Assembly: GCA_020849855.1 (NCBI GenBank)
Contig: JADZFO010000031.1
Coordinates: 1-64,000 of the forward strand
Length of the DNA: 64,000 nucleotides
DNA from: a bacterium
GTDB taxonomy: Bacteria; 4484-113; JAFGCY01
Direction of reading: 5' to 3'
A model generated the notes under the pieces. The model was not told where the DNA came from, did no database searches, and saw only the letters and a program-made list of their open reading frames with translations. A program made the translations under genes and the position numbers. Shown in pieces: positions 1 through 7,677 of the stretch. Positions within the stretch are counted from its first letter, which is position 1; each line of letters starts with the position of its first letter.

Positions 1-359
1 ACCCCGGCGCACATCGCAGTCGCTCGCAGGCTGCTCCTCCAGATCCGCTCGGTCCTCAGATCCGGCCAGCCATTCTTCAACCCGGAAAGTAGATCCTCGT
101 GTTGACAAGTAACACGGTATCTACGGGAACTTAGATCAGCAGTCGACTCGCAGCAGGGAATGACCGGCAACGATATTCCGATTCACCGACACATGGATCT
201 CCGCGCATTCGACTTTCGACCTTCGACTATCGACCTTCGACCTGCAGTCTGCCTCACCGGCACGGGGGCCAGCGCTGCTGTTAAGTGGTGACGCTGTGCC
301 GGCACGGGCGCCGGCGCTGCCGCGGCCTGCGCTATGCTTCCGCCGTGCCCACAGCGCTG
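1..359. other. Mostly non-coding leader with short repeats
   Basis: No convincing complete gene lies here. The first ~120 bases have an open minus-strand frame that could be the 5' end of a gene running off the window, but no clear start or family is visible. At 207-242 there is a run of imperfect heptamers based on TTCGAC. A ~22-base direct repeat (CCGGCACGGG-GCC-GCGCTGC) occurs at about 257-279 and 298-320, just before the first small gene. Confidence 0.4.
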
Positions 360-617
360 ATGCCATCGGTGATGGAGGTTCTGCTGAACCTGCCGCATCC
401 CCTGCCTGAGATCTGGCTGGTCTGGGCCGTGCTGCTGCCCTGGCAGGTCAGCTACCTGATCAACAAGAAGAACATCCGCAGCCAGCTGCGCTCGGGCGCC
501 GAGCTGTTCAACTTCCGCGAGCTGCTGGCGGTGGGCTGCGTGGGCGGCTTCATCCTGCTGAGCTTCATCTTCGCCTACTGCACCTGGCTGACCCTGCGGC
601 TCGCCGGGGCGGTGTAG
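360..617 (+). CDS. Small two-TM membrane protein, unknown function
   Basis: An 85-residue hypothetical inner-membrane protein. I chose the ATG at 360 (a second ATG is at 372) because the further upstream frame is Arg-rich and covers the direct repeat. Two hydrophobic segments are visible at about residues 13-30 and 56-80, separated by a polar stretch containing NKKN and a basic loop. Base composition is like the high-GC bulk of the window. It lies just upstream of the AT-rich operon but is separated by about 70 bases and is probably not part of it. No family is recognised. Confidence 0.5.
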   Translation: MPSVMEVLLNLPHPLPEIWLVWAVLLPWQVSYLINKKNIRSQLRSGAELFNFRELLAVGCVGGFILLSFIFAYCTWLTLRLAGAV

Positions 618-685
618 AGCAGCATCATTATTGCCATTACGCGAATCCACTGGTACTATTAAGGAGCTCAGATAGGGGGTTTCAA

Positions 686-1135
686 GTGTTCGAAAAGACA
701 GAAGCGTCACTCTTGACTCACTTGGGGCTAATCCAAGGGATTATTTCTCGGCTTTCCGGTAACTCTGTGACAATCAAGAACTTTGCAATAACGATTGTCA
801 CCGCTTTGGCAGCTGCTGCTATTACTGCACATAGCACTGCTTTAATGTTGGTGAGCGTCATTCCTTTGATTGCCTTTGCTGTAACAGACGCTTACTACGT
901 CTACGTTGAACGGTCATTCATAGAATTGTACAACTCCGTGAGACTCGGGCAGCTCGAAGATACTTCTGATTTCATGACAATGGACTATCATCAAGTAAAG
1001 ACCCGCGTATCGTATTTTGCCGCTCTAACTGCACCCTCTGTGTTGCCCTTCTATGTAGTACTTCTTGCCGGTGTTGCAGCATTTACAATTCTCATCGCTT
1101 TTACACATGCTGCAGACCTAGGGTCAGCAACATGA
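686..1135 (+). CDS. SLATT-like small membrane protein
   Basis: A 149-residue membrane protein opening a four-gene operon. The GTG start at 686 follows a G-rich Shine-Dalgarno-like run. A conserved-looking N-terminal helix (IQ--I-RL--NS---KN) leads into two adjacent hydrophobic helices at about 33-50 and 52-72, then the signature DAYYVYVER-FIELYNSVR, and another hydrophobic stretch at about 110-140. From memory this matches a family of two-TM proteins akin to SLATT domains, which are proposed pore-forming effectors in bacterial conflict systems. The gene is clearly AT-richer than the bulk of the window, suggesting transfer. Its stop overlaps the next start as ATGA. The family link is recall, and the effector role is inference. 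Confidence 0.6.
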   Translation: MFEKTEASLLTHLGLIQGIISRLSGNSVTIKNFAITIVTALAAAAITAHSTALMLVSVIPLIAFAVTDAYYVYVERSFIELYNSVRLGQLEDTSDFMTMDYHQVKTRVSYFAALTAPSVLPFYVVLLAGVAAFTILIAFTHAADLGSAT

Positions 1136-2442
1136 TGTACACTCTGCTAAATCACAAAGACAACACTCTGATCCACGAGTTATTGCTTGACGCAGATGTT
1201 CACCCCTTACGATTAAGTTCCACCATAGATAGTTTTTCAGATCCGTTGTGCTTCTTATCGGACACAGGTCTTACTTACAAGTTGCTTGCCGACACAGGCT
1301 ATAGCTGCGTGCAGGACTGGCTAGCGCACATCAATGAATGGCTACGCAAACTCGAGACGCCATCAGGCTCTCATCCCCGAACTGAGCGTGTACTTTATGC
1401 GTTATACAATAGGTTTAAGGAAAGGCTAATAGTTAAGCTCAATAATGCCCGTAAGTCAGTGCACGCCTTTCCTGAAAGGGGAGAAATACTGACTTTCACG
1501 TCGTCCATCTCTCACTGTCTAATGCTAGAGTACACTCTTGAGAGAACAGCACCACGAATATCACACTTAGCAGTAATCGAGAATCCGAAATCCATTTATG
1601 ATGTATGGGCAACCATTCCAACATTGACATCTAATAGACATGGATTGCTTAAACGATTATTAGTATCCGGTCATAAGATAATCTACTATCGCGACACACT
1701 TGTTTATGTTGATCGGCGAAGCGAATCAAGAGTATTTGGACCCTCCATTGATACTCTGCTTATGTCGGAAGCTCTTATGTCGTATGTTGAAGTCACAGCT
1801 CCTCCCAACAAGAGATGCGACGTCCTGGAGATAGGGTGTGGGAGTGGTTTGGCGACAGCGGTATTATTAAGAAGCACGATTGAGTGTAGACGCGCCCTTC
1901 TCATTGATATAGAACCTGAAGCAATTCTATGCACCTACAAAAATCTGAAGTTGAACGGTCTAGTTCAGTCTTCAAGGGACTTATCAAGATTATCTCTCTT
2001 ACTTGGCAGTTTTGAACCTGCGGAGATGTGCCAGTCCTTCGACATCGTTATATGTAACCCTCCCTATGTTCCTTACGCTCCTACCAGATCAGTTTCCACT
2101 TCAGATGGACTGCGTATGCGCGCTATTGCTGGATTGGAGTTAATCACTGATCTCCTCTTGAATCTAACTCCAATATTAACAACGAATGGGGTTGCAGTCA
2201 TTATTGTCAATGGAGCGACAATTGATTCTTTACTCCAAGTGTTTGAGGCTCTTCGTGAAGACGGCTTTGAGTTAACCTTCCTATTAGGAGAAGATGGACT
2301 AGAGGTTCAATTTGATCTGGATGAAATCAATTCTGACCAAGTATGGCTTTCATGGCTCATGGACAAAGGCTGGGTGTATGAGAGGGCCAACATACTGTTT
2401 CATTCAATTCAGGCAATTGCAGTTAGGAGACTTGTTCAATGA
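1132..2442 (+). CDS. PrmC/HemK-like class I SAM methyltransferase with extra N-terminal domain
   Basis: A 436-residue protein. The C-terminal half is a Rossmann methyltransferase: the SAM-binding loop VLEIGCGSG is at 231-239, an acidic ribose-binding DIEPEA follows, and the catalytic-type NPPYVP starts at 309. NPPY is typical of N5-glutamine (PrmC/HemK) and N6-adenine methyltransferases. The segment before the SAM motif (VFGPSIDTLL) resembles the PrmC lead-in. The first ~200 residues are not a standard PrmC N-domain; residues ~118-190 faintly recall an eIF2B-like Rossmann half (ILTFTSSIS, then a VIENPKS turn), which I hold weakly. ATGA overlaps join it to both neighbours. Substrate unknown; a housekeeping release-factor methylase is unlikely given the context. 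Confidence 0.7.
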   Translation: MMYTLLNHKDNTLIHELLLDADVHPLRLSSTIDSFSDPLCFLSDTGLTYKLLADTGYSCVQDWLAHINEWLRKLETPSGSHPRTERVLYALYNRFKERLIVKLNNARKSVHAFPERGEILTFTSSISHCLMLEYTLERTAPRISHLAVIENPKSIYDVWATIPTLTSNRHGLLKRLLVSGHKIIYYRDTLVYVDRRSESRVFGPSIDTLLMSEALMSYVEVTAPPNKRCDVLEIGCGSGLATAVLLRSTIECRRALLIDIEPEAILCTYKNLKLNGLVQSSRDLSRLSLLLGSFEPAEMCQSFDIVICNPPYVPYAPTRSVSTSDGLRMRAIAGLELITDLLLNLTPILTTNGVAVIIVNGATIDSLLQVFEALREDGFELTFLLGEDGLEVQFDLDEINSDQVWLSWLMDKGWVYERANILFHSIQAIAVRRLVQ

Positions 2443-2963
2443 CAACTCAGAAATGGGACGGCTTGGTATTGAGATTTAGGGATCTCGTTACCGACTTGGG
2501 AGGAACTATTAGCGAGCACTCAACAATCGCTGCTGAATTTGGCTCTGTTTGGTGGGGATGGTGGAAGAAGCAGTACGAGGTTGTACCCAAAGAAGTGTTC
2601 ATTGAACTCGCCGAGCGGGTTTCAGTTAGCAACAATGAGTACGTGTACCTCTTTGATGCGGGACAAGGATTGATGTATAGAGCCGGTCTGATTGAAGTAC
2701 GAACTTCACCTAATGACACTGGCATTCAAGTACCCGATTCGCACTTATGTCCTGAGTACTACCAAAGGGGAAAGTATTTTGCATGGTTTCTTCTTTCTTC
2801 GATAACTCCTATTACTCTAGAGGAATTGAATGCTAGCTTTGTGGAATTTCCGACCCGCGGTGATACAAAATTCAGTGATTTGAGAGGGGCGAGGATTATT
2901 GAGCAAGAGCAGTTGAGGGCGACCGACGTTACCTTATGGCAAATAGCTATCAACAGCAAGTAA
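2439..2963 (+). CDS. Small WWGWW-motif protein of unknown function
   Basis: A 174-residue soluble protein, third gene of the AT-rich operon, starting in an ATGA overlap. Visible features are LRFRDLVTDLGGTI, VWWGWWKK, YLFDAGQGLMYRAG and PEYYQRGKYFAWFLL. I recall a similar stretch (FRDL..TI..H, VWWGWW-K, YLFDSG) as the N-terminal sensor-like region of some bacterial proteins carrying nucleotide-cyclase-type catalytic domains; here it stands alone. This is memory, not a search. No signal peptide or TM segment is visible. It could sense a ligand or regulate the methyltransferase or membrane protein. The last codons overlap the HAD gene start as TAATG. Confidence 0.55.
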   Translation: MTTQKWDGLVLRFRDLVTDLGGTISEHSTIAAEFGSVWWGWWKKQYEVVPKEVFIELAERVSVSNNEYVYLFDAGQGLMYRAGLIEVRTSPNDTGIQVPDSHLCPEYYQRGKYFAWFLLSSITPITLEELNASFVEFPTRGDTKFSDLRGARIIEQEQLRATDVTLWQIAINSK

Positions 2964-3841
2964 TGTTGATAAGAGCTGCTTTAATAGACGTAGACAACAC
3001 CTTGTATGACTGGGTTGACTTCTTTGCGCCATCATTTAGGGCCATGGTTCATGCCTTGGCTAAGCAGGTGCATCTATCAGAGGATGCACTGTATGAACAG
3101 TTTAGGACTGTGTACCACTACCATGGGACTTTAGAGTGGAATTTTGCCGTTCAAGAGTTGGATGTGTGTAATGGACTTCCACACGAAGAGGTCGTACGTC
3201 TTGCCAGGTTAGCTCGGCATGCTTTCAAGCAGTCTAGGCGAAAGAACCTTAACCTATATCCCGGTGTGTATGATACTCTTTGTTGGTTGCGCTCAAACGG
3301 GTGCATACTCATTGCCGCGACCAATTCTCCGGCCTATCTAGCCAAAACGAGACTCAAGGAGTTGAAGGTTGAAGATCTTTTTAACTGGATAATTGGTTGG
3401 GAAGGGCGACCATTACCCACTGATACTGTGACAGAAAAGGTATCTAGGCTTGGTGGACAAGGTATTATGGGATCCCGTTCTATCGCAAAACTTGTCCGAC
3501 TTCCGGCTGAGGATCTCAAGCCCAGCTCGAGAATGTATGAGTTGGCACTAAAGATAGCAGGTGTTCGCCCCACTGAGGCAATTGCTATTGGGGACAGCAT
3601 TGTCAAGGATCTAGTACCGGGAATTGAGCTTGGCATACATGTCTATTGGGCAAAATACGGCACAAGAAGAAACGAAAGAAATTTTGACACAATTCTTCGC
3701 CTAACTCATTGGAGTGCTGACAAAATCAGCAGCACCTATGATGAGACGATTCTTGACGGTGTGAATGTCCTTGAGCGTTTTGATATTCTGCGGAAGTTGA
3801 TTAGGCTTCCGCAGATGATGCTTCCTTTGGATGGGGAGTAA
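2963..3841 (+). CDS. HAD-superfamily hydrolase (phosphatase)
   Basis: A 292-residue haloacid-dehalogenase-fold hydrolase closing the operon. I place the start at the ATG at 2963, in the TAATG overlap with the previous stop, because motif I (DVDNT, Asp9 and Asp11) then sits at the usual distance from the N-terminus. Motif II is at ATNSPAYL, motif III Lys186 in DLKPSS, and motif IV GDSIVKD with Asp211 and Asp216, so the catalytic set is complete. HADs of this type remove phosphate from small metabolites or nucleotides. Context suggests processing of a metabolite made or modified by the upstream methyltransferase, but substrate cannot be told from sequence. Confidence 0.8.
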   Translation: MLIRAALIDVDNTLYDWVDFFAPSFRAMVHALAKQVHLSEDALYEQFRTVYHYHGTLEWNFAVQELDVCNGLPHEEVVRLARLARHAFKQSRRKNLNLYPGVYDTLCWLRSNGCILIAATNSPAYLAKTRLKELKVEDLFNWIIGWEGRPLPTDTVTEKVSRLGGQGIMGSRSIAKLVRLPAEDLKPSSRMYELALKIAGVRPTEAIAIGDSIVKDLVPGIELGIHVYWAKYGTRRNERNFDTILRLTHWSADKISSTYDETILDGVNVLERFDILRKLIRLPQMMLPLDGE

Positions 3842-3865
3842 ATCAGGCGCTTCTTCCGGCTGTTG

Positions 3866-4636
3866 TTACCCCGTCGGGGGCACGATGCCGCCGGGACCGC
3901 CGCTCTGCGGGGCGACCGCCTGCATGAAGGCGTACTTCAGGTCCGAGATCAGCTGCGCCAGCTGCTGGCGGTCCTGGGGGTGCAGCTCGCTTTCCAGGCG
4001 CAGCACCAGGAACTCCAGCACATCAATGGCCAGGCGCGCCTGGGCCAGGTTCTGGGTCACCAGGCCGGTGGTGGGGTCCGGCGCGCGGCCCAGGCCGATC
4101 AGCGCGAAGTTCAGCAGCAGGCCCAGCTGGGCCTGCAGATAGCGGGACAGCCCGCCGGCGAAGACCTGACGCAACTGGGCCATCTCCAGGGCGGCCGCGG
4201 CCTGCTCTTCATCGCTCATCTCCGCTTCGCCGAGGCCCTCCTGCGGCCCGCCGAGGCCGCCCATGGCCGCGTCTGAGCCTGCCTGGACATCCTCATGTCC
4301 CCAGGGCGCCACATCGTCATGCAGCTCAGCCGTGCCGGCCGAAGGCAGGGGCTCGGGAGTCGGCACCTGCGGGCGCTGGGGCGCCGCGCCGGGGAAGTCC
4401 AGCACCTCGGCGGCTTCCTCCGGGGTCACGCGGGCAGACTGCGCCTCCGGCTCGCGGGCCATGGCCGCGCCAGCTTCAGCGCCTGCCGCAGCTTCGGCCT
4501 CAGCCGCTGCAGCGGCCCCCGCCTCTTCTTCTTCCAGGTCCTCAATATCGCGGCTGTGGCGCTTGTCGGAGATCACCACGCGCACTTCGCGCTCGCCGTC
4601 CTCGCGTTCGTCCCGTTCGTCGTAACCAAAAGCCAT
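3866..4636 (-). CDS. DUF1844 family protein
   Basis: A 256-residue cytosolic protein. The C-terminal ~90 residues match DUF1844: LLLNFALIGLGRAPDP, then a TGLVTQNLAQARLAID segment and a conserved Leu/Asp-rich helical end. The first ~140 residues are low-complexity, acidic and Ala/Glu-rich, with a basic VVISDKRHSR patch near the start, longer than in typical DUF1844 proteins. A TATCTT box at 4643-4648 lies six bases before the ATG, consistent with a leaderless transcript. It is divergent from ychF. Function of the family is unknown. Confidence 0.75.
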   Translation of the reverse strand: MAFGYDERDEREDGEREVRVVISDKRHSRDIEDLEEEEAGAAAAAEAEAAAGAEAGAAMAREPEAQSARVTPEEAAEVLDFPGAAPQRPQVPTPEPLPSAGTAELHDDVAPWGHEDVQAGSDAAMGGLGGPQEGLGEAEMSDEEQAAAALEMAQLRQVFAGGLSRYLQAQLGLLLNFALIGLGRAPDPTTGLVTQNLAQARLAIDVLEFLVLRLESELHPQDRQQLAQLISDLKYAFMQAVAPQSGGPGGIVPPTG

Positions 4637-4642
4637 AACTAG

Positions 4643-4697
4643 AAGATACCATCCAGCCCGCCGGAAGATCGCAGGCCCCGCGCGTAGCCACTATAAT
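4643..4697. promoter_or_regulatory. Divergent leaderless promoters for the DUF1844 gene and ychF
   Basis: On the plus strand TATAAT at 4692-4697 is eight bases before the ychF ATG (4706). On the minus strand TATCTT (4643-4648) is six bases before the other ATG. Neither gene has a Shine-Dalgarno sequence in the remaining space, so both mRNAs would start at or near the start codon. Confidence 0.5.
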
Positions 4698-4705
4698 CCC
4701 GCGCC

Positions 4706-5788
4706 ATGCCAGTAGTTGGATTTTTCGGCGCCCCCGGCAGCGGGAAGAGCACCGTCTTCAAAGCCCTGACCCGCCTGTCAGCCCCGGCGCAGTACCTGAC
4801 CGCCGACCTTAAGCCGCACCAGGCTGTGGTCAAGATCCCGGACGCGCGCCTGGACAAGCTGGTGGAGCTGGTGCAGCCGCGCAGCATCGTCAACGCGACC
4901 TGCGAGTTCATGGACATCCCGGGCTTCGACCCCAGTTCGACGGAAAAGAAGCTCAAGACCGCCGTGCTGGAGCACTACCGGCGCTGCGACGCTTTGGCCC
5001 TGGTGGTGAACCTCTGGGAGCCCGAGGCCGAGCGTCTCTTCAGCCCCCTGTCCGAGGCTAACAGCCTCTTGGAAGAGCTGTCCCTGCTGGACCTGGTGAC
5101 GGTGGAGAACGCCATCGCCCGCACGGAGAAGGCCGCCAAGCACAAGACCGACAAGGAAGCCGAGGCGAAATACGCCGCGCTGAAGAAGATCCATCCCCTG
5201 CTGGAAGAGGGCCAGTCCCTGCGCCAGATGGACCTGGAGCCCGAGGAGGAGCGCGTGCTGCGCGATCTGGCCCTGCTTTCGGCCAAGCCGCTGATCGTGG
5301 TGCTGAACGTGGCCGACAACGCGGCCCGCGAAGGCGCCGCGGCGCCCGGCCTTGCGGAGCTGCAGGCCCTGTGCGAGCGCCAGAGCCTGTCCCAGGTGCG
5401 CATGGCCGCGCGCCTGGAGGCCGAGCTGTCTGAGATGGAGGAAGGCGAGGCGGCGGAATACATGGCCGAGTTCGGCGTCAGCGAGCCGGCCCTGCCGCGC
5501 TTTATCCACAGCGCCTTCAGCGCCCTGGGCCTGATTGTCTTCTTCACCGCCGGCGAGCAGGAAGTCCGGGCCTGGCCCCTGCGCCGCGGCTCGAACGCGC
5601 AGCAGGCCGCGGGGGTCATACATTCCGACCTGGCGCGCGGTTTCATCCGCGCTGAGACGACGGCCTACGGCGATTACGTGCAATACAATGGCATTGCCGG
5701 AGCCAAGGCTGCGGGCAAGGTGCGCCTTGAAGGCAAGGACTACATAGTGGCGGATGGGGATGTAATGCTGATCCGCTTCAACGTCTAG
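4706..5788 (+). CDS. ychF: Redox-regulated ATPase YchF (Obg-like)
   Basis: A 360-residue OLA1/YchF-family P-loop protein, the usual family length. The Walker A GAPGSGKST is at about residues 8-16, switch II DIPGF near 71, and an NVAD in the usual NKxD position. A coiled-coil region follows the G domain, and the C-terminal TGS domain is well conserved (FFTAGEQEVRAW, then AAGVIHSD, GFIRAE, GKDYIVADGDV). YchF prefers ATP, binds ribosomes and is linked to oxidative-stress and translation control. Transcription is probably leaderless. Confidence 0.93.
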   Translation: MPVVGFFGAPGSGKSTVFKALTRLSAPAQYLTADLKPHQAVVKIPDARLDKLVELVQPRSIVNATCEFMDIPGFDPSSTEKKLKTAVLEHYRRCDALALVVNLWEPEAERLFSPLSEANSLLEELSLLDLVTVENAIARTEKAAKHKTDKEAEAKYAALKKIHPLLEEGQSLRQMDLEPEEERVLRDLALLSAKPLIVVLNVADNAAREGAAAPGLAELQALCERQSLSQVRMAARLEAELSEMEEGEAAEYMAEFGVSEPALPRFIHSAFSALGLIVFFTAGEQEVRAWPLRRGSNAQQAAGVIHSDLARGFIRAETTAYGDYVQYNGIAGAKAAGKVRLEGKDYIVADGDVMLIRFNV

Positions 5789-5857
5789 GCCCGGCAACCT
5801 CGCCAGCGCCGGCCAGACAGACGCGCTGCCCCCGGGCGCACAGAGAGGTTGCTAAAG

Positions 5858-7675
5858 ATGATCTTCCGCAATGATTGGCGCCCCGCGCTGGCCGCTGCAT
5901 TGACAACGGCCGGTCTGCTGTGCACCGGCCTGGCCCAGGCGGCCGAGCAGCAGTCGCTGAAGCCCGAGCAGATCCGGGACAAGCATGCCGAGGCCGCGCG
6001 TCGGTATATGGCCAACCTGGACCAGGGCTTCAAGCTGACGGGCTCCATTGACGAGAACGGCTCACCGGGCCTGTTCAACGCCTATTTCCTGGGCGACACC
6101 TCCCTGGTGGAACAGCGCTTCGGCTCCCTGCGCTCGGTGTCCTATATGGGCCCCCAGGGGCACTGGAGCGGCACGGCCTATTCGCTGCCTTACCAGTTTG
6201 AGGACGCCGACAACCCGGCGGAGGCCTCCCTGGCCCTGCTGTCCCAGGGCAAGTACCTTGACCCGCCCTACTGGGAACACTTCAAGTTTGAGGGCGAGGA
6301 CGCCGGCGGCTACAACTTCACCTTCAGCCCCCCGGGCCTGCCGCAGCTGAAAGTGGTGCTCTACAACGATCCCGGCACCCCCGAGTTCCTGCAGGTGATG
6401 AGCGTCGAAGTGCCGCTGTGCGCGGATGACCCGCAGTCCGTGACCTACCGCAGCTTCTACTTCTATCAGAGCGACGGCAAGGGCGGCCTGCTGACCCTGC
6501 GCGAGACCGGCCGCGAGATTGACCACGACGGCGAGACCACCTCCAGCAGCGAGTACACCGTGACCGGCTTTGAGCCGCTCAGCGCGCTGCCCACGGATGT
6601 CAGCGTGGACTTCGCCCGCAACCCGGTGGGGCCGGCGGCGGGCCTCAGCGCCCCTGCTGAGATTCCCTGCGACGTTTCCAAGATGTACTTCCTGGTGCCT
6701 CTGCACTTCCCGGGCAGCGACAAGACCTTCACCTTCCTCTTCGATACCGGCGCCTCGGCCAGCCTCTTTAATGAAGAGGCCTGGACGGCGGCGGGGATGA
6801 AGAGCGACCTGCAGGTCAACGGCCACGGGCACGGCTCGCGGGTGAAGTTTGAGCTGGGCCTGTGCGGCTCGGCCTCGGTCGGCGCTGCCGGCGCCCCGGC
6901 GCAGCAGAGCGCGCCGCTGGGCCCCTTCCCGGTGGCCAAGATTGACAGCGCCAACACGGCGGTGCTCAGCGCCCTGTCCTCCTACGGCGCCTCGGGCATC
7001 CTGGGCGTCTCACTGCTGCACCAGTATGTGGTGACCTTTGACCATATGGGCGGCAAGCTGGTGCTGACCCCGCGCCAGCTCTTCGACCCGGCGAATCTGT
7101 CCAAGCCGAACGTGGAATTCTGGCTGGACGTGGAGGACCTGATCTACTTCACCGGCCAGCTTAACGACGGCCAGCGCGCCGAGGACATCAAGGGCGATGT
7201 GGTGCTGGATACCGGCATGCAGCAGCAGCTGAGCCTGCTGGGCGAGACCATCAACCGCCTGGGCCTGAACTTCGAGAAGCAGGGCGCCACCCCCAGCACC
7301 GTGCTGGGCGGCGTGCGCAAGTTTGAGAACATCACCGTGCCGCGCTTCGCCATCGGGCCCCTGGCCTGGGACAAGGTGCCGGCCACAGTCACGGCCGACG
7401 ACCGCGGCAGCCTTTCAGGCCGCGGCCTGCTGGGCTTTGTGGGCGTGCCGCTCTTCTTTGTGAACAAGATCACCGTCGACTGCTTCGCCCAGCGCATGTA
7501 TATCGAGGCGCCCAGCGAGGAAGCGATGCAGGTGCTGCAGGAGCAGATGCAGCAGATGCAGCAGCAGATGCAGATGCTCAACGGCAGCCAGCCGGACAGC
7601 GGCCCCGAAGGCGGCCTGCTGGCCCCCGGCAGCCCGCCGATGGAGCAGCCGCAGAGCGGGGAGCCGCAGGCCTGA
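5858..7675 (+). CDS. Exported retropepsin-like aspartic protease, two catalytic motifs
   Basis: A 605-residue secreted protein. The ATG at 5858 is preferred over an upstream TTG because GAGAGG lies nine bases before it. A signal peptide of about 27 residues ends at AQA. Two aspartic-protease motifs are seen: FDTGAS with Asp296 and LDTGM with Asp451, each followed by hydrophobic strands, so a single chain could form a complete two-Asp active site. The N-terminal ~250 residues resemble an outer-membrane-lipoprotein-sorting-like beta domain. The C-terminus has a Met/Gln-rich tail (QEQMQQMQQQMQMLN). It is followed two bases later by a paralogue. Confidence 0.75.
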   Translation: MIFRNDWRPALAAALTTAGLLCTGLAQAAEQQSLKPEQIRDKHAEAARRYMANLDQGFKLTGSIDENGSPGLFNAYFLGDTSLVEQRFGSLRSVSYMGPQGHWSGTAYSLPYQFEDADNPAEASLALLSQGKYLDPPYWEHFKFEGEDAGGYNFTFSPPGLPQLKVVLYNDPGTPEFLQVMSVEVPLCADDPQSVTYRSFYFYQSDGKGGLLTLRETGREIDHDGETTSSSEYTVTGFEPLSALPTDVSVDFARNPVGPAAGLSAPAEIPCDVSKMYFLVPLHFPGSDKTFTFLFDTGASASLFNEEAWTAAGMKSDLQVNGHGHGSRVKFELGLCGSASVGAAGAPAQQSAPLGPFPVAKIDSANTAVLSALSSYGASGILGVSLLHQYVVTFDHMGGKLVLTPRQLFDPANLSKPNVEFWLDVEDLIYFTGQLNDGQRAEDIKGDVVLDTGMQQQLSLLGETINRLGLNFEKQGATPSTVLGGVRKFENITVPRFAIGPLAWDKVPATVTADDRGSLSGRGLLGFVGVPLFFVNKITVDCFAQRMYIEAPSEEAMQVLQEQMQQMQQQMQMLNGSQPDSGPEGGLLAPGSPPMEQPQSGEPQA

Positions 7676-7677
7676 GC

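Noticed and set aside
1..120. Partial minus-strand gene at the window edge
   Set aside because: Open for over 30 codons but without a convincing start, ribosome site or family motif, so not listed as a gene.
183..710. Minus-strand frame of 175 codons over the small membrane gene
   Set aside because: Covers repeats and the promoter of the AT-rich operon; Gln/His/Ala-rich shadow composition.
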